Shown here: positions 42,240-53,514 of the stretch, piece by piece
Position numbering within the stretch: position 1 is the first letter of the stretch
Layout of the letters: every line of letters starts with the position of its first letter
DNA from: Anthoceros angustus
Taxonomy: Eukaryota; Streptophyta; Anthocerotopsida; Anthocerotales; Anthocerotaceae
NCBI GenBank assembly: GCA_010909165.1
Contig: VJWM01000238.1
Span: forward strand, 124,001-188,000
Reading direction: 5' to 3'
DNA: 64,000 nucleotides
Program-made: the position numbers and the translations under genes
The notes under the pieces: model-generated
The model's input: the letters and a program-made list of their open reading frames with translations, nothing else
Told to the model about the DNA's origin: nothing
Database searches by the model: none

Positions 42240-42930
42240 CCCGATGGTACATGTTTGTACATGCGGGCCATTATATGACCATTGTATGGCTGAGCCATTT
42301 TCGGGCCCATTGTCGGGCGCGCCATTCGGATTTTGCCAGCCATTTTATGCCCGCCATTGTCGGGCCAGCCACCGCCGGTCACCATCATCGGGCCAACCAT
42401 CGTCGGGCGCCATTGCCGGGCGTTAGGCGCCATTCTTGGATTTTGGCCATCCATTGTATGGCCAGCCATTGTCGGGCCAGCCATTGCCGGGCAAGAAGGG
42501 CCAGCCATTGTATGGTCACCATTGTCGGCTAATTGTATGGCCAGCCATTGTCGGGCCACCATTGTCAGCCACCATTGTCGGGCCAGCCATTGAGAGCACC
42601 ATTGTCGCCAGCCATTGTATGTAGCCATTGTGGGCCAGCCATTGTGGGGCCATATGGGGCCACCATTGTATGGCAACCATTGTGGGGCCATTGTATGGCC
42701 AGCCATTGTGGGGACCCATTGTATGTATTGTATGGCCAGCCATTGTATGGGATTGTATGCCAGCCATTGTATGGCCAGCCATTGTAGGCCAGCCATTGTA
42801 TGGCGTGCATGGGGCGCAGGCCATTGTAATGGCCAGCCACCATTGTGGGCCATATGGGGCCAGCCATTGTATGGACCATTATCAGGCGTTGCCATTCTTG
42901 ATTTTGGCCAGCCATTGCCAGCCATAATGG
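42240..42930. repeat. ~700-bp minisatellite built on GGCCAGCCATTGT
   Basis: About 40 near-repeats of a 12-17-base unit, CCAGCCATTGT with ATGG, CGGG, GGGG or CCGG connectors. The reading frames on both strands (Met/Trp/Pro-rich, for example PAIVGP and QWLAIQWL) are artefacts of the repeat. Confidence 0.95.
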
Positions 42931-42939
42931 AGATAGTAG

Positions 42940-43179
42940 TGTTGAGTTATTTCGGTTTAGTTATATCTACATATATAGAGTGTGCACTTAGATTTAATTT
43001 AGTTTACTTACCCTTTCATTAGGGTTAATCCTTTAAAAGAGTCATGCCTTTTCATTATTAAGTTAAGTCTAGTTCTCGCTTTCATATACTTGTTTTTCCT
43101 TATATACATATATACAATGTAATTAATAATATGTTAATTGATCCGCACCCATTACATATTTTGTTATGGTATCGAGAGC
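42940..43179 (+). repeat. 5' LTR and primer site of a degenerate Copia element
   Basis: TGTTGAGTTATTTCGG at 42940 begins an AT-rich LTR-like block ending at about 43166, followed by the primer-binding site TGGTATCGAGAGC (43167-43179), one step from the initiator-Met TGGTATCAGAGC. The LTR end TTGTTA is not the usual CA. The 3' partner is not found. Confidence 0.6.
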
Positions 43180-44289
43180 TATGCATAGATTGCATTCATG
43201 AGAATGCACATTAAATTGGGCACATTTGGATGTGCACAAATATGTGTTTGTGTTTGTTTCTTGTTTAGAAAATAATTTTCTAATGAGAAAACAAGAAAAT
43301 GATCAAGAAACCAACTTGTAGTTTCTTTTCTTGATTTTTATTTAGAAAATTTGCATTTCTAGAGTTCGTTCTAGTGCACCTTGTTGTCGATTGTGTAGAG
43401 CAATTTGACACTAGGTACACTAGAACAACCGCTAATTGGCAAAAATCTTTATATAAAATCATATAGAATTACAAAAATGGTTCTCGAAAAATTCTAAAAC
43501 ACAAATCCTAGCCAAATGAATGGCCAATCTATTGGACGGGCAACAATGGCAGCCACGCCGAGCGCATTCCACGAGACCGCCAGAGGGCAAGGAGTGCCAG
43601 CAAATGATTGCAAGCACTCCACCAACACGTGAATGGACAGTCAACGCAAAATCAGCCCGCACTTGCTCTTGAAGTAAGGCAGTCATTCAACACATTGATT
43701 GCGACTCTCTCGTCAGCGCCATCCGTGTTTGCCCTCCACCTAGAAACCCTAACAATCTTCAAGGCGTGTGTTGCGAGCATTCCATGGTACCTGAATCGGG
43801 GTTTCGACCACACATGTCGCACCACACACAAGTGTATCACGCTTAAATGCGAATTGAAGCACACCGCAACATGTTGATAGACGTTTTCAAAACATCCGAA
43901 ACGCGCTATCGGTAGACTTACAAGATCCGAAAGAGCATAGGACATTTGGACTTCAAGTTGCTTACATTGTTAAAGCCCGCTTTACTTGCTAACCTGTGGG
44001 TGTTGCATGTAAGCGTGCAAATAAAACAATAAGCGCATACATTTGATGCTCCAAATTCATGTCCTCTTGCTCCACCTACGCATTTAACAAGTGGGAGATT
44101 AGAAAACAAAGGATTGCAAGAGTTCAAATGCACTGTCAACTCACCGGGCTACGCACATGCTAACCCTTTGTAAAAGCGGCGCGTTTGCCCATCTTTGATG
44201 CATCAATAGCATCTTAGATACCCTTGAACCATTAGCCCCGTTGACTGCGAGAGTTAGGTCGACAGAGCATTAGTCTAATGATATAAAAT

Positions 44290-46240
44290 CCTAATGAGGA
44301 AGGACCTACAAAATCCTAAACATGGTGAGCCAAACACTAACCTTGGTGGAGATGGCTTCAAGGAAAAGGACATTTGGGGAGCGATTATGATATCTAGGTT
44401 ATGCGATGCGAGGAGCACTACAAAACAAGCAGCTATGGAAGCTGGCCAAAGGGAGGACAAGTTTCGCCATTGTACGCCGACTCCACTCCTTCTATTCGAA
44501 AAGAAGAATCGGGATGCATGGACAATATATTAGGGATGAAGCGCCATGTACGATCCGGAGTGGGTTGACCTCGACATGCGAGACAGACCTCTGGATGCAA
44601 GACTTCACCGAGATATGGTCCAGGCTTCAAGATCTATACGCAGCACAAATACCACAAGTCACAAGACGCAATGTTCGAATCGCAAAAGAGAGAGATACAA
44701 TTGAAAAACATCTTGGATTCTTTAGAACACTGGTTTCTAAGCTAGAGCGCTTCGTGAATCTCAAGCATGATTTACTCACATTGTATTTCATGATGTCACT
44801 CCCAGTCATGGTCACACTTTGTGACGTCCTACGCCGCAGCTTGGCGAAACTAGCTAAGGCTGCAGGCTTTACCCTTCCCCAAACAACGTTTTCAGAGTTA
44901 GTGAGAGCTCTTCTCCGGGAAGAAGCAACAAGAGGAACTAACAGGCATGCTGGCAAGCAGCAGGCTCTTTACACCACAAACAGAAACAAAGGCAGCAAGC
45001 CTAACTTCAGAGGTAGACAGAATACCTCAAGTGCTAGCAGCTCATAGCGAGCTACTTCACAGAAGAAACCCAAGAAGACTGGAAACTGCCACTAGTGCCA
45101 GATTCCAGGTCATTGGGAAAGCAAGTGTCGAAAGAAGCAGTCTGGGGTACCTCGCAAGGAGGGCAACTCCACTTTTGAGACACACGCCATGGTGAAAAGC
45201 AAGCTTCCCTTCATCCACGGTAGGGACTAGGGAGTTTGCTCATCTTGCTAACCCCACATGTCTCCAACAAACACACAAGGGAGACGATGAGTGGTACCTT
45301 GATACAAATAACAAGGCGCACATTAGTTTCGATAGAAACGCATTCGTCATATAGACCAGCTAAAGATCGTTCGTTTACGGTGACGATAGATCACTTGTGT
45401 CTCTAGGAATAGGCAGTGAAAATTCCAGTTCCTTCGGGGATCACACTCTTACTCATAGATGTGTATCATGTCCACGAAATGACTAGGAACCTCATCTACA
45501 TTAGGAAGCTCAACATGGATAACAACCATATCCTGTCACTCCACGAATGTAGGATCATCGATGCATTTGATCATGAAAAGTAATAGCTTATGGTTCAGAC
45601 CATGAACTATTTCGTTTGCACACACACGTGATGCGAACACACTTAGCTTCTAAGTCTTCAGAGACAACTGCAAAGCGCTGCAAAGCAGATAGAAAAAGCT
45701 AGGTTATGGCATGCACGTTTAGGTCACCCTCATCGTGCCAAGTTACGAAACTAGCGACTAGTGACATGTATGGTGATGGAAAAATTGGCGGTTTGCCACC
45801 CTTACCACTTTGTGAAGCCTGTCTTGTCCAAAGCCATCAAGCGACCTTCAAGAACCAAGCTCCTCTGTCTTCACGTTCTTGAGCTCCCACCCGACATATG
45901 TGGGCCACTTTCATGACCCTCAATTGGTGGTGGCGGATATTTCCTAACATTCACGACAAGACCGGTTTGTCATGGCTTATATTAAAGCCAAAGTGAATAC
46001 TTCTCCTGTTTAAAGACTACATGAAGTATACGAGAGATGGACTGGAAAGCAGTGAAAACCCTCTAGATTCGACAATGGTAGTGAATTCACATCAAACGAA
46101 TTTCAAGCCTATTGTGCGAGATGAGGGATAGGACAACTTCATGTCGTACACACCACAACAAAATGGTGTCTGGTGCTTGAATTTAACACTCTGCAGGAGA
46201 TGCTTTCTTCCTTGCTCCACCAAGCCGCCACACCCCATCT
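44290..46240 (+). pseudogene. Degenerate Copia gag-protease-integrase
   Basis: Gag remnants: LWMQDFTEIWSRLQDLYAAQ and SELVRALLREEATRG. Degraded zinc knuckle GNCH(stop)CQIPGHWESKCRK (about 45080-45130). Protease box WYLDTNNKAHIS, where the catalytic D-S/T-G has become D-T-N (about 45290-45330). GAG-pre-integrase RLWHARLGHPHRAKL (45710). Integrase FDNGSEFTSNEFQAYCA (46070) and a QQNG motif. The many stops and the protease change indicate real age. It is cut at 46240 by another LTR. The sequence from 43180 to 44290 holds no recognisable ORF. Confidence 0.78.
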
Positions 46241-46413
46241 CATTAGGTTATTTGTTGAGGTCTTAACCTCGCATGGTTAACATTAGGGTTTCGTTGATGG
46301 AAGTATATAAGACACAATTTTGTTCGTTGAATTTAGTTGTTGTTCATTCTCTTGTGCACATGTGAGTTTGGTGTACGAGAGCTTCCGCGTTATTTATACA
46401 TGGTATCGATTAT
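46241..46413 (+). repeat. ~160-bp Copia LTR with primer site (probable 5' LTR)
   Basis: Matches 41204-41360 ('ttatttgttgagg', 'cctcgcatggttaacattag', 'ggaagtatataagacac') and is followed at 46401 by a TGGTATCGATTAT primer site. It therefore starts a new element, inserted in or abutting the degenerate integrase. Confidence 0.75.
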
Positions 46414-47849
46414 ACAATTTAGTGCCGCAATCTTGAGTCTATAGATCGCATTACGCACATAATATAGCACTCTATCTCGAGTAGGCTAGGGTTGTGTGCA
46501 TAATGGATTGTAGGCCACGCATGCTTAGCACTAGGTTAATTGATTCCGAAAACGCCTAAACTTCTAGTAAATGATGCAACTAGAAGTCACTAGAAAATCT
46601 TGTCGATATGACTCGAGAGGAATTCCAATCGTCCTCATCGGGCTGTTGAGAATTTTACGCAACCAGCGGCTAGGCATCGGTCACCCAAAGAGAAATTGGA
46701 TAGCTATCGGGAAGAGGAATCTTACCCATCCTTTACTTGCTACAAAGTGTGGAGGAAAACCGGGCACTCCGAGATTCCCCTCTTAGCGGCCACACTTATC
46801 CCACCGCCGCTGTGACGGGTTTCTCCCATGAGACTTGGGGAACGGATCTTGAGAAATCACTACCCGCAGCCTACACACTACCTCAGCCTTCTAAACAAGC
46901 AAGGCGCCTCTCACGCCTCCCTCTAGAAGCTACGCCCGCATCGCTTCAGAACTCACCAAACCTCAACCTACAACGACACCACACAATTGCAGTTACGCCT
47001 TAACAAAGAAGGTGTCTATCACGCGCCTGTGACCCCCGACCCACACCGCAACTCGTCCCTACTCCTAAGACACTCTTCTCTCCACAGTGGAGCGCCTCTT
47101 ACTTGCATTTGGGATTCGTCCCTTAGGCTCGCCTCGTGGCCTTCCGCTTTTCCTACACTCTAATCCTCCTCACAACTCTCTCAATCAACAACGCCTCTTC
47201 TTCTACTCATCTACCCTTCCTTCCTCCACAATCTCCTACTCTAACTAATTGTCGGCTCATTAATTCCAACTCGCCTTACGGCACAACCGCCTGGGTCCGT
47301 CCGGAAATTAACGAGTTCTTCCTTGGGCCGGTTGCTATGTGGTTTGTACCGAGAACCTCCAGGAGTCTTTCCTCAGCCTACCCTCAAGCCGAGAGTTCCT
47401 TGAGCATCGCCACACACTCAAAGCAAAACAATTCACACAAAGAACCATTCACAAGGGAGCAATAGTGTGGGCGCCTAAAGAGCAAGCCCTCCGCCCAAAG
47501 ACTTCACTGCTCTCCTCTCTACCAGATCGGTTATTTGCAGATAAATTCTCGCACAAAGTGAAGGACCTGGAGGATGGGAGCGCAAGACACGATAATTTTA
47601 CTCACAAGCTCCTCCTTTATAGGGAGGTCCTCACAGCCTCTCGCGCGCCTCGCACGCCTCACTCCTTATTTTAGTGTATCCTACCGATTTTTAAGTTCGA
47701 CATCCAAGCATCTTGGGTGAAATTCTATTCTAGCAAATTCTACCTATGTGAGCCTTAATGGCTCTGTCAACATTCCTATCCAGCTAGTCAACACACTACG
47801 GGTTGACAAGCATTAATGCTGTCCTCCCTAAAGAAAAGTCTTCCCCTAA
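46414..47849. other. Leader and gag scraps of the element above, then unassigned sequence
   Basis: Around 46725-46780 a frame-shifting CYK..KTGHSEIPL sequence resembles a retroviral-type zinc knuckle. From 46800 to 47849 only C-rich frames without motifs are seen. Confidence 0.35.
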
Positions 47850-50445
47850 GCAATGAGCCCACGCTCCAAGCTACCACCACCCTCTTCAATTACCTCTAGA
47901 TGCCGACCCCCGGGTGATCCCGGATGTAGGGCCACCCTCTACACCTCCTCCTACGTAGGGTCACTTCTGGCTACCGCCTCCACGCTCTCCATGCAAGAAG
48001 GTCTCCCGTGGCGGATCTTGCTCCATGCCTTCCTCTTCCTCCTCCGAGTCATCCTCACGGCTTGCTCATTCATTTCTTCCCATTCGACTCATCGACTCCA
48101 CCGCTTGGGTCACAAGGTCCATGACCTTCAAACCTTACGCTTCTAGCATCCTTCTATCATCAACTGGGGTGCCAACCTCTCCCTCAAAGCTCTACCAGAT
48201 CAGCCTTGATTCTAGCAGTCTATTGGCGAATTAACTGTAGGTTGCGATATTTGTTCTTCAAATCTTCCAAGTCTGCAGGCCACTCGCCCGTCCCACACTT
48301 CTCTTGCAAAGCCTCCCTTTCCATGACCAAGCCCCACTTGTATGGACATAGCATGATACTTCTCCTCCGATGGGCGCCTCAACATCCTCTTTTGCAAGGT
48401 ATGATCGGCTCGAACCTTCTCTTACGCACCAAAGCGTACCATGTCCTCGGCTTTCTTGCGACTCTCTTCCTCTTGCGAGGCCCTACGATTAGCTTCTCTC
48501 ACAGCCCCTTGGCTTCTTCTAACTCCGCTTGGAGAGTCCCATGACTCTTGTAGGGTCTCCTTCTCCTTCTCAATTCTCCTACCTCGAGGTCCTTGCCATT
48601 TAATAACTCATCCTTAGTCTCCGCAAGGCTCTGGACCTCCTTTACATCCTTCTTGGCCATCGCCATGGCACACACCAATTGTTGGACTTGTTCTCGCATC
48701 CCTCTATTCTCCAAGACCCATCCTTCCTTCTCCTTAGCGCGTGTCACCATAATGCCATCCAACTCTTGCACCATCTCTTGATGCCTCAACGCAGCTCCCT
48801 CAAGCTCCCATGTAAGTCGCCTTTCTCTTTCAGTAAGCCTACCTACACTTGACTCTAGCTCTAAAATCCTAGTTTGAGCTGCCCTTAATTCTTGTATCCA
48901 CGTTCCCTACTGGGGCGGCCCCAACACCCCTAAAGGTACCTAGTTCTACTCCTTCCCGCTGATTTATGAGGGTAGCCCCACTTAGGAGGTAGCTACAACA
49001 TGGGCAAGCCTCCTCTCATCCAAGTTCCTTGCTATCCCACATCGCCACACCTCTCCCAAAGTGTCCAAGTCGCCACGGATGTTTGAGACATCCATGGGTC
49101 GTTCAATTCAAAACCATGTCACCCCTAGCTCCATTCTCGCTCATGTGTGAGCGCCTCCTGGGCCCCTCCATAGGCCTATCCATAGGCCTATCCATGGCGC
49201 CACTCCACTAGGATATAGGTAGGGACACTTGCACCCCTCACTCACTACCTCGGGTGCCACACGTCGTGGGGACTCGACCCTCGCTCACTTCCCTGAGGGG
49301 TGCCTCACCCTACCGTCATCGTGCTGCCCCTAGGGCCTCCTCCAGCCCCATGGGTTATGACCCTTCCTACTTGCCCAAGTTCCATTGGCTGGTTTCTCCT
49401 TCTCTTCCTCCCATACCTCTTCGGCTTCCGCAATGGAAGCCGCCTTGACTCTCTCCACGAGAGCTTCTTCGCTCTCCACCGCGAGGAGTGGATCCAACTC
49501 ACCGCCTTCCTACCACCTTCTTCCCGATGCTTTGTGAATGAACTTCTTCTCCTCCTTCACTGCGTGGGACAGTAGTAGGCTCCTCCATTGCTTTCCTCTT
49601 CTTCCCGTCTCTTGTTGGGGAACTTCTCTCACGGGCTTAGGGACTCCTGCATCCAATGATACCACTTGGAAGTCCATCTTGGAAAATTCCAATTCACTGG
49701 CTTCAATAATCCTTGGAGCTCATAAATATGAATCGGTGGGTGGAGAGGTATGTATTTCGTGCTCTTGGATTCCTCGCATTGGGTATAAGCAACCTTCAGG
49801 TGTGCGGTATAAACATCATACATTACCATTCCCCAATGCAGCCCCCTAGACAACCTCCGGATGAAATATAGCTGCGCATCACTAAGATATGTCTTCCGTT
49901 GCACACCACCAATCCAAGGAGAATCTTAGCAAATGTTCTCCATTTCTCTTCCTTGAGTTCTTGATTGCACCAACCACCTTTCTCCCTAGACTTATGCAGC
50001 GTTGTAACATGTCCATAGCTTTCTCAAGTAGCTCATGACACTTCCGATTCTCCTTTTCTCTTCCCCTTCTCCTCAACCTTCCTTTCAAGCTCCATAATCG
50101 CAATCCCTCACAGCCTCCTCATTTGGTCTTCCATATACACCGGATGTGTTGCCCAGACCTGGATCGTCCTTGCATCCCTATTTTCCAGTCCTCCGGTTCT
50201 GGCATAGTGAAGTTTATGAAGCACTCCTCTATCATCTCCAAGCTGACATAGGCCCAGTGGCGGCCATACACCCATTGCAATTGCACGTTGGGTTCTCCAG
50301 CAAACTGTCTGAATGCTACCAAGTGCCTAGCCTCCACCTGTGCAGGGAAGCAATTAAATTCAGGCATCTGTACCTCTTCTCCTGGCTCCCTAGCAACCAA
50401 TTTGCCCTTCTTAGGTGCGGCGCTTTCACCATCTTGCACCTTCAA
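47850..50445 (-). pseudogene. Uncharacterised gag-like coiled-coil protein gene (copy E2), broken
   Basis: On the minus strand from 50445: a charged start, then HLVAFRQFAGEPNVQLQWVY, HWAYVSLEMIEECFINF and PEPEDWKIG. After a shift come RRLSRGLHWGMVMYDVYTAH (about 49850) and IPLHPPIHIYELQGLLKP. Basic and acidic patches follow (RKPKRYGRKRRRNQ, EEVWEEEK), then a long coiled coil (48790-48220: QEMVQELDGI, LENRGMREQVQQLV, EVQSLAETKDELLNGKDLEV). The order W.Y..L.LI.EC, then a hydrophobic 'H..Y..H' region, a nuclear-signal-like basic patch and a coiled coil, is the same as in the element at 970-4754, with low sequence identity. Function unknown; a gag-like or structural role is inferred. Confidence 0.45.
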
Positions 50446-52290
50446 AATAACTACACAGACAATACAAGCTTGGGCACGCCCATGCTCGTTTCCACCTAGT
50501 TGCCACCTCGGTGCCTACACACAATTGTGAGATTTCTTCACTCGCCACACAAGATCCACCAAGTGAGCAACTTCACCCCTTCTCCACTTACTTCCTCTTC
50601 ACTCCACAGTCCCACCTAGCTCAAACTTGGTGTCCTCACAACATACACCTCCACGCCCAAATCCCTCACTTGCAAGGTCCTAGGACACAAAAACAGCGCC
50701 TTGCTCTCTCACCGTGCTTCAAATCCCTTCACACACAACTCCTTATGCACGCACACCTCCTTCTCCTTGCACACACACGGCCCGGCGTTCCCACCAAGTC
50801 CTTGCTCTAGCTTTCCTGCATGCACAAGCTCTTCCTGCGATTCCTCGGACTTCCTAGGTGCCACTCCCTACACACCCCGCTTGCATGGCCACAACTACAC
50901 TACCTACCCCACATATTTATGTGCTATTATTCCTAATATATCCTATTTATCCACAACCTTGCCTATGCAGCCCTCTTTTTAACAACTTCCTAGGGTTGCA
51001 CTTATCTGAAAAGCTTGCTTCCCAAGTATCCAAGTAGGTGTCGCCCCACTGCTGCCCACATAGGGAGACCTCACCACTCCCTCATAGGGAGAGACACTCT
51101 CATCCTACCTATCTACCTACCTAACTAATGCCAGTTAGGTCCCAGGGAGTCCATGCTACCCTACATCACCCATGGCCACCCCGGTCACCCTACCGCTACT
51201 TCACCCACGTCCTACTTATGGACCCATATCTAGGTCACCTTTGTCACCCCACGCCTACCATGTAGGGTCACCACACCCTACGCCCTTTGACACCCTCGCG
51301 CCCTATCACCCTACATCTACCCCTGTAGGATGCACCTCCCCTACGGTAGGGAGTGCCATGCCCACGCCCACTACCACCACCCCACACCTCCTTCGTGCAC
51401 CACTCAAACCCTCTCCCAATTAGCTCTCATGTGACTTCGCAAATATAACAAGCTGAAACACCCCACACAAAAGGTGCCCCATCCCGGTCGATCCACCCCT
51501 AGGACGCTTAACTCTGAGTTCTTACATTCCATTGTCCAACACACCCAATTGGCTTGTGCATAACACTCATCAAGAATAAAATGATTATTCCCTGGTGAAC
51601 TCCTCACGCCTCAACAACATCTCGTATCAACCCTCCTTGCTACCATTTCTCCTCGCGCCACCACAACGGCCTCCCTTCACTTTGACTTGCAGCCCCACCG
51701 CAAATTCCGCCATGATGCACACCCGTTGTGATCCTTCACCATGTTGCCCCCACGCACCGCCTTCCTATGGTTTGGCCACACCTCCATCTTGCAGCCCAGC
51801 TACAAATTCAGCCCCGCTGAGTGCTCTACCACGGCCTTTCCTAGTTCAACACACGCCATCCTCACATCGTGACTCCATTGAGAGCACTTCCATGTGCCTC
51901 GACCGCCATGGCCTCCTCTTGCAACCCTTGTGGCTGCTCACCCTCAACATGAGCTCCTCGCTCCCATCCTTGCACCAATTGCTGCTCCTCTCTCGCATGC
52001 CGAGCTCCCAACCTAGAGCCCGCAGATCCCACAATTCCACCATTACTGCACTTGGCCCATCTTCCCGCAGCAACCCTTGCCACACATCTCTACCTAGCAG
52101 CCTCCCATCGCAAAATCTCAGCAATATGAGCACCGCCCATGTCTCACTTCTTCCACACATGTGGCAAATTACTTTCCCCTCAAACTTGGTGGTGGTCCCC
52201 AATAATCAGGCCTTTGCCTCGCAAGCATCATAGCTACTTGTGCAAAGAACCTCAAGCTACTTCCTTGGCTTAATTGCCTTCACCCTTTTC
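50446..52290. other. No gene recognised
   Basis: C-rich sequence. Plus-strand Ser/Pro/His-rich frames (for example 51595-52233) have the look of noncoding C-rich DNA. A minus frame at 51846-52202 contains a CHMC pair and no known domain. Confidence 0.4.
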
Positions 52291-52294
52291 CCAC

Positions 52295-52475
52295 CGTGGT
52301 AGGAGCTCCCACGCCGGTAGGTCATCAAAACTAGCTAGGCCGCCACCCACAGCAGGACATTCTCCTACCCATACCTACGGTAGGAGTTCTCCACTTAGCC
52401 TACCGTGGTAGGAGTTTCTCACGGTGGTAGGATACCTCCCACCACGGTAGGACATCTCCCACCGCTCACATATGT
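52295..52475. repeat. Palindromic CCTACCGTGGTAGG repeats
   Basis: Near-perfect palindromes based on CTACCGTGGTAGGAG occur about six times in 180 bases (52305, 52375, 52400, 52428, 52445), with weaker ones at 51330-51350. Each can form a short hairpin. Confidence 0.75.
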
Positions 52476-52479
52476 CTCC

Positions 52480-53514
52480 TACCCTCCTCACTAGAAGGTC
52501 ATTTCGATCCGCTTTTCCCTAAGTATCCTCTCCGCCTTCCGACAAAGATCCCACAGCTTCAATCGAAAAAACATTTCTCGCATGTTTCCACCAAACCATT
52601 TCTATCAAAAGCATTCGGACTGCTTCAAAACAACTCACTTAAACCAGCTTGCCCAAACTTTTGCGTTCCACACAAAGGCTTGGCGAGTTGTTTTTGAGTC
52701 ACGTAATTCTCCTCTTAATGTCGGTAGAGTCGAGGATAGGAGGAGCACGGCTGCACATCGTGATGAGAAAATTCGGTGTTAGAAGACGATCGTGAAACAA
52801 GGCTATATATTTCCAGCCTCGTGCAAAATTTGGGCGAGGTTTTAGTCAAGTAAAGGCAATTTTAATTGCAATCCAAAGATTACACAACAATTGGAGCATT
52901 GTTTCGGCAATCGCATTCACCGTCGATGACCACATCATTGGAGCAAATGACCCGCTGATGTTCGGGAAGCGTGATTCGCGCTCGTCATCAAGGGCTGACG
53001 CCGAACACGGCCCGCTACCTTTAGAGGATTGGACTCGGTCGCTGACCGCTGGATTTGCCTTTGACAAGGATGCGGCGCCACCGCTACACCTCAAGGGAGG
53101 CGGAGGCGGCCTAGTTTGCATCGGCCCGTCGGGTGGGCGCCCATCGCAGTGCGGGCATCGGCCCGGGCGGCGGCGGTCTGCGGCACGATCTCAACCGCCG
53201 TGGTCATCGGATATGACGGTTGGTCCACTATATCCGTCACCAAAAGCCACATTTGAATAGGCATATTGCCCTAAAATAACGTTTGAATCATGTAAGTTTT
53301 TTGAACCTGCTAACCAGCGTCATCGGCATGCTACTTACGTTTCATGCCTTCTTTGGGAATAGTCGATAGGTGAGGTAGATGAGCCGTCGGATGAGAGGAG
53401 GACTTTCTACATTCCCTTGCATCGCAGTTCCGGTCTTTGTTCTCTCGCGGCATTTCTGAATCAACCACCCCGTTACCACAACCCATTAACAATATGGGTA
53501 CTAGCGTAGAATTG
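52480..53514. other. No gene recognised
   Basis: A 100-codon plus frame at 52958-53260 (G/R/P-rich, GGRPSQCGHRPGRRRSAARS) has no domain I know. The rest is spacer or the unrecognised 5' part of the Copia element that follows. Confidence 0.4.

Noticed and set aside
42215-43022. Long open frames on both strands (236 and 135 codons), Met/Trp/Pro rich
   Set aside because: They exist only because the minisatellite unit lacks stops; there is no unique sequence or start context.
51595-52233. 212-codon Ser/Pro/His-rich plus-strand frame
   Set aside because: Composition matches surrounding C-rich noncoding DNA; no domain.
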